From: Trichococcus collinsii
GTDB taxonomy: Bacteria > Bacillota > Bacilli > Lactobacillales > Aerococcaceae
Assembly (NCBI RefSeq): GCF_900107505.1
Contig: NZ_FNQH01000004.1
Span: 62,001 to 126,000, forward strand
DNA length: 64,000 bases
Reading direction: 5' to 3'
Shown here: positions 62,134 to 64,000 of the stretch, piece after piece
Layout of the letters: every line of letters begins with the position of its first letter
Numbering within the stretch: position 1 is the first letter of the stretch
Made by a program: the position numbers and the translations under genes
Notes under the pieces: generated by a model
What the model saw: only the letters and a program-made list of their open reading frames with translations
Database searches by the model: none
Told to the model about the DNA's origin: nothing

Positions 62134-62967
62134 TTAAATGTCCTCCTCTTCATCGCCACTCACTGATACCATTCTTTGCAATGACAGCAGTTTGATACGA
62201 TAGTTGATTAATGCAAACATAGCCGCAACCACTGTTGCTGAAACCAAGTTGATCCCTAATGACGCAGCCAAAGTAAAGCCGAAGAAGAAGGGAATAAAGT
62301 CTACTGCTTTCGTAACAATTTGTTTCAATAGAATCGCAATACCGACGCAAGGAAGCAAGGATCCGACTGTGAATAAGGTTTTCATTGCCAACCCATCCAT
62401 TGGTAAGGTTGTTTTGATTACCTCTACAACATCAGCTCCCAATTTACACATGATTAAGGTTGGGATAAATGAGAAGAAGAAATGGGAAATCCAAGGCAAG
62501 CCCATGTTGACTGTATATAGTTTACGGAATTCTCCTTTTTCCACCGCTTTCCAACCGATGTGTTGCCATGCTAAGTTAGCTGTTGCAGTTCCGTAAAATA
62601 ATACGGTACCCAAAGTCCCGACCATCGTACCGAATGATGTAGCTAATGCTGCACCTTCTATGCTAAAAGCCGTCAAACCATAGCTTTTTAAAGCGACCAT
62701 CGCAAGCGGAATACCGATATAACTGACTGCCCGAACGTCAGCTGAGACAGTACCACCAGGCGTGACCAATGCGATGTAGACGATTTGCATTGCAGCCCCT
62801 ACCAAAATACCCGTTTGGATATCGCCTAAAATAATACCTGATACTAAACCACCGATTAAAGGACGACCTAATGTATAATTTCCGAATGATGTACCGCCTA
62901 AACCAGGCATACTTGATAAGCAGGCGAACAGCCCTAGTATAGCTGCTTGGATCCAACTAATTGTCAT
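62134..62967 (-). CDS. PTS mannose-family transporter subunit IIC
   Basis: Channel subunit of 277 residues with about seven hydrophobic spans; GGTSFGNYTLGRPLIGGLVSGIILGDIQTGILVGAAMQIVYIA near 23-65 and GGTVSADVRAVSYIGIPLA near 70-90 are typical. Lies 24 bases after IIB. Ends with an acidic tail (GDEEEDI). Confidence 0.93.
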   Translation of the reverse strand: MTISWIQAAILGLFACLSSMPGLGGTSFGNYTLGRPLIGGLVSGIILGDIQTGILVGAAMQIVYIALVTPGGTVSADVRAVSYIGIPLAMVALKSYGLTAFSIEGAALATSFGTMVGTLGTVLFYGTATANLAWQHIGWKAVEKGEFRKLYTVNMGLPWISHFFFSFIPTLIMCKLGADVVEVIKTTLPMDGLAMKTLFTVGSLLPCVGIAILLKQIVTKAVDFIPFFFGFTLAASLGINLVSATVVAAMFALINYRIKLLSLQRMVSVSGDEEEDI

Positions 62968-62991
62968 AATTCTTTCTCCCCTTTTGTTTTT

Positions 62992-63486
62992 TTATTTAAA
63001 ACCAAATTTGCTTCTGAAGTTTTCCCATGTTCCGATTGAAACATCAGGCAGTAAGGCAAATTTTATTTTATAACCAGCTTGATACATCGCTTCAAAAGCC
63101 TCTGCTTCTGCTTGTGTGATCGATTGGTTATTTCCCAATTTAGTAGTGCCCTCACGATCATTGCACGGACCTACGATTATAGTGTCGATTCCGGGTTTGA
63201 ATTTTTGGTCCACCAGAATCTTTTTCATATCTAAAGGATCTTTGGTGATTAAGAAATATTGATCTTTGCTGTCCAATACTTTTTGATTTTTTTGTTGCCA
63301 CTCCTCATTGGTCCAAATGAACGTTTTTAAACCACTGGCACTCTTATAGGCCGCTTTTAAGACGTCACTCTGAGCCGCTTTATCATTCACAGCAACTAGC
63401 CCATCGCAAGGGAATTCTCTTGCCCAACGCGTACATGTTTGCCCGTGAATCATCCGATCATCAATCCGAATAAATGATACTGTCAT
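62992..63486 (-). CDS. PTS mannose-family transporter subunit IIB
   Basis: Cytoplasmic phosphocarrier of 164 residues; phospho-His in RIDDRMIHGQTCTRW (His14). GPCNDREGTTKLGNNQSIT near 101-119 is the family's middle loop. Of the mannose/fructose/sorbose/N-acetylgalactosamine class; which sugar cannot be told without the enzymes outside the window. Confidence 0.93.
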   Translation of the reverse strand: MTVSFIRIDDRMIHGQTCTRWAREFPCDGLVAVNDKAAQSDVLKAAYKSASGLKTFIWTNEEWQQKNQKVLDSKDQYFLITKDPLDMKKILVDQKFKPGIDTIIVGPCNDREGTTKLGNNQSITQAEAEAFEAMYQAGYKIKFALLPDVSIGTWENFRSKFGFK

Positions 63487-63499
63487 TTTCTTTCCTCCT

Positions 63500-63925
63500 C
63501 TAAATTTCGTCGTCCTCTTCTGGTTGTTCTAATTTGAATTCTTGCAAACCTGCTTTCGCTTCGGATACTACGGTAGCGATAAAAGTTTCTCTGTCAGAGC
63601 TGTCTTTCATCAGAACAGCAGTTAAAGCCAACGGCAAGTTCATGCCTCCGATAGTGATTGTATTGGCTAGTTTGCCTTCATTCGCCAAAACGGTTAATGC
63701 TGTTGTCAAAGGGGAGCCGCCGATAATATCAGCAAGCAAGATGATTTCATCATCCCCAGTCACAGCTTGAATGCCTTCCTTAAACATCAAAGCAAACTCA
63801 TCTGCTGTTTTCCCATCAGGCAATCCAACCGCGATCACATCATTCCGTTTTCCAGCCAACATATTCAATGATGATTTTAAGCCCATTGCAAAATCACCGT
63901 GGCTTACCAGAACCACATATTTCAC
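63500..63925 (-). CDS. PTS mannose-family transporter subunit IIA
   Basis: Cytoplasmic first phosphocarrier of the system, 141 residues; phospho-His in VLVSHGDFAMGLKSSL (His9), and LADIIGGSPLTTAL near 64-77. First gene of the IIA-IIB-IIC-IID order; ATG after GGAGG. No sigma-54 promoter is visible in the 75 bases left upstream; a cre box is. Confidence 0.93.
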   Translation of the reverse strand: MKYVVLVSHGDFAMGLKSSLNMLAGKRNDVIAVGLPDGKTADEFALMFKEGIQAVTGDDEIILLADIIGGSPLTTALTVLANEGKLANTITIGGMNLPLALTAVLMKDSSDRETFIATVVSEAKAGLQEFKLEQPEEDDEI

Positions 63926-63975
63926 ATTATTTCCTCCTACTCGTATATGAATTAACCTCTATAGAATAGCACCCA

Positions 63976-63989
63976 TTGAAGCGCTTGCA
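63976..63989. promoter_or_regulatory. cre box upstream of the mannose-family PTS
   Basis: TTGAAGCGCTTGCA, near-perfect match to the CcpA cre palindrome (AAGCGCTT core), about 50 bases before the IIA start, next to a TATTCT -10-like box on the minus strand. Confidence 0.8.
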
Positions 63990-64000
63990 TCGTGTCGCGT

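Overview
The window looks like a chromosomal stretch of a low-to-medium GC Gram-positive bacterium of the Lactobacillales. A Carnobacteriaceae member such as Trichococcus is my best guess, but the genus is inferred, not shown. Support for this includes many strong GGAGG ribosome sites, a T-box leader, CcpA-type cre boxes, lipoproteins with LAGC-type lipoboxes, several PTS systems and a sigma-54 gene. I see no rRNA, tRNA, CRISPR array, transposase or phage gene. The content is that of a metabolic-capacity region: uptake systems, sugar and sugar-acid catabolism, and local regulators.

Layout. 1-1171: the start of an oligopeptide-binding lipoprotein running off the left edge. 1387-8266 (minus): a seven-gene operon behind a methionine-type T-box (specifier ATG). 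It encodes two UroD/MetE-superfamily zinc methyltransferase-like proteins, a Gfo/Idh/MocA oxidoreductase and a complete polar amino acid ABC transporter. 8449-10453: divergent redox genes around a probable HxlR operator. 10521-15289: KDPG aldolase, GntR regulator, RspA/ManD-type sugar acid dehydratase and a beta-glucoside-type PTS, part of it clearly AT-richer than its surroundings. 15382-17046: a second, closely similar oligopeptide-binding protein. 17464-19392: an esterase and ATP-grasp pair. 19670-25330: a ribose operon (rbsR-K-D-A-C-B) with a LacI operator and a cre box.

25557-34227: nucleoside salvage. On minus lie deoB, a BMP-family nucleoside ABC transporter and a purine permease; on plus lie a Crp/Fnr-type regulator and deoD, with a TGTGA-N6-TCACA site between them. 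34335-38557: an SDR and two large paralogous esterases. 38650-49770: a sigma-54-controlled acid-sugar cluster. It holds a DUF1537 kinase, iron alcohol dehydrogenase, PdxA-type dehydrogenase, DapA-type aldolase, BNR/sialidase-like protein and SLC13 permease, behind a perfect -24/-12 promoter. Next to it lie its PrpR-like enhancer-binding protein, a YhcH/NanQ-like protein and rpoN itself.

49871-58655: a metallophosphoesterase, mgtE behind a probable M-box, a small Fe-S protein, an MFS transporter, a histidine phosphatase, a GH3 hexosaminidase and beta-phosphoglucomutase. 59111-60962: HxlR/NmrA divergent pair and YccF. 61296-63925: a mannose-family PTS (IIA-IIB-IIC-IID) with a cre box at the right edge.

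The two most interesting assemblies are the Met T-box operon, which looks like an uncharacterised methyl-transfer/methionine route, and the sigma-54 acid-sugar cluster. Several intergenic regions hold dispersed palindromic repeats of two families. Site positions read by eye may be off by one base.
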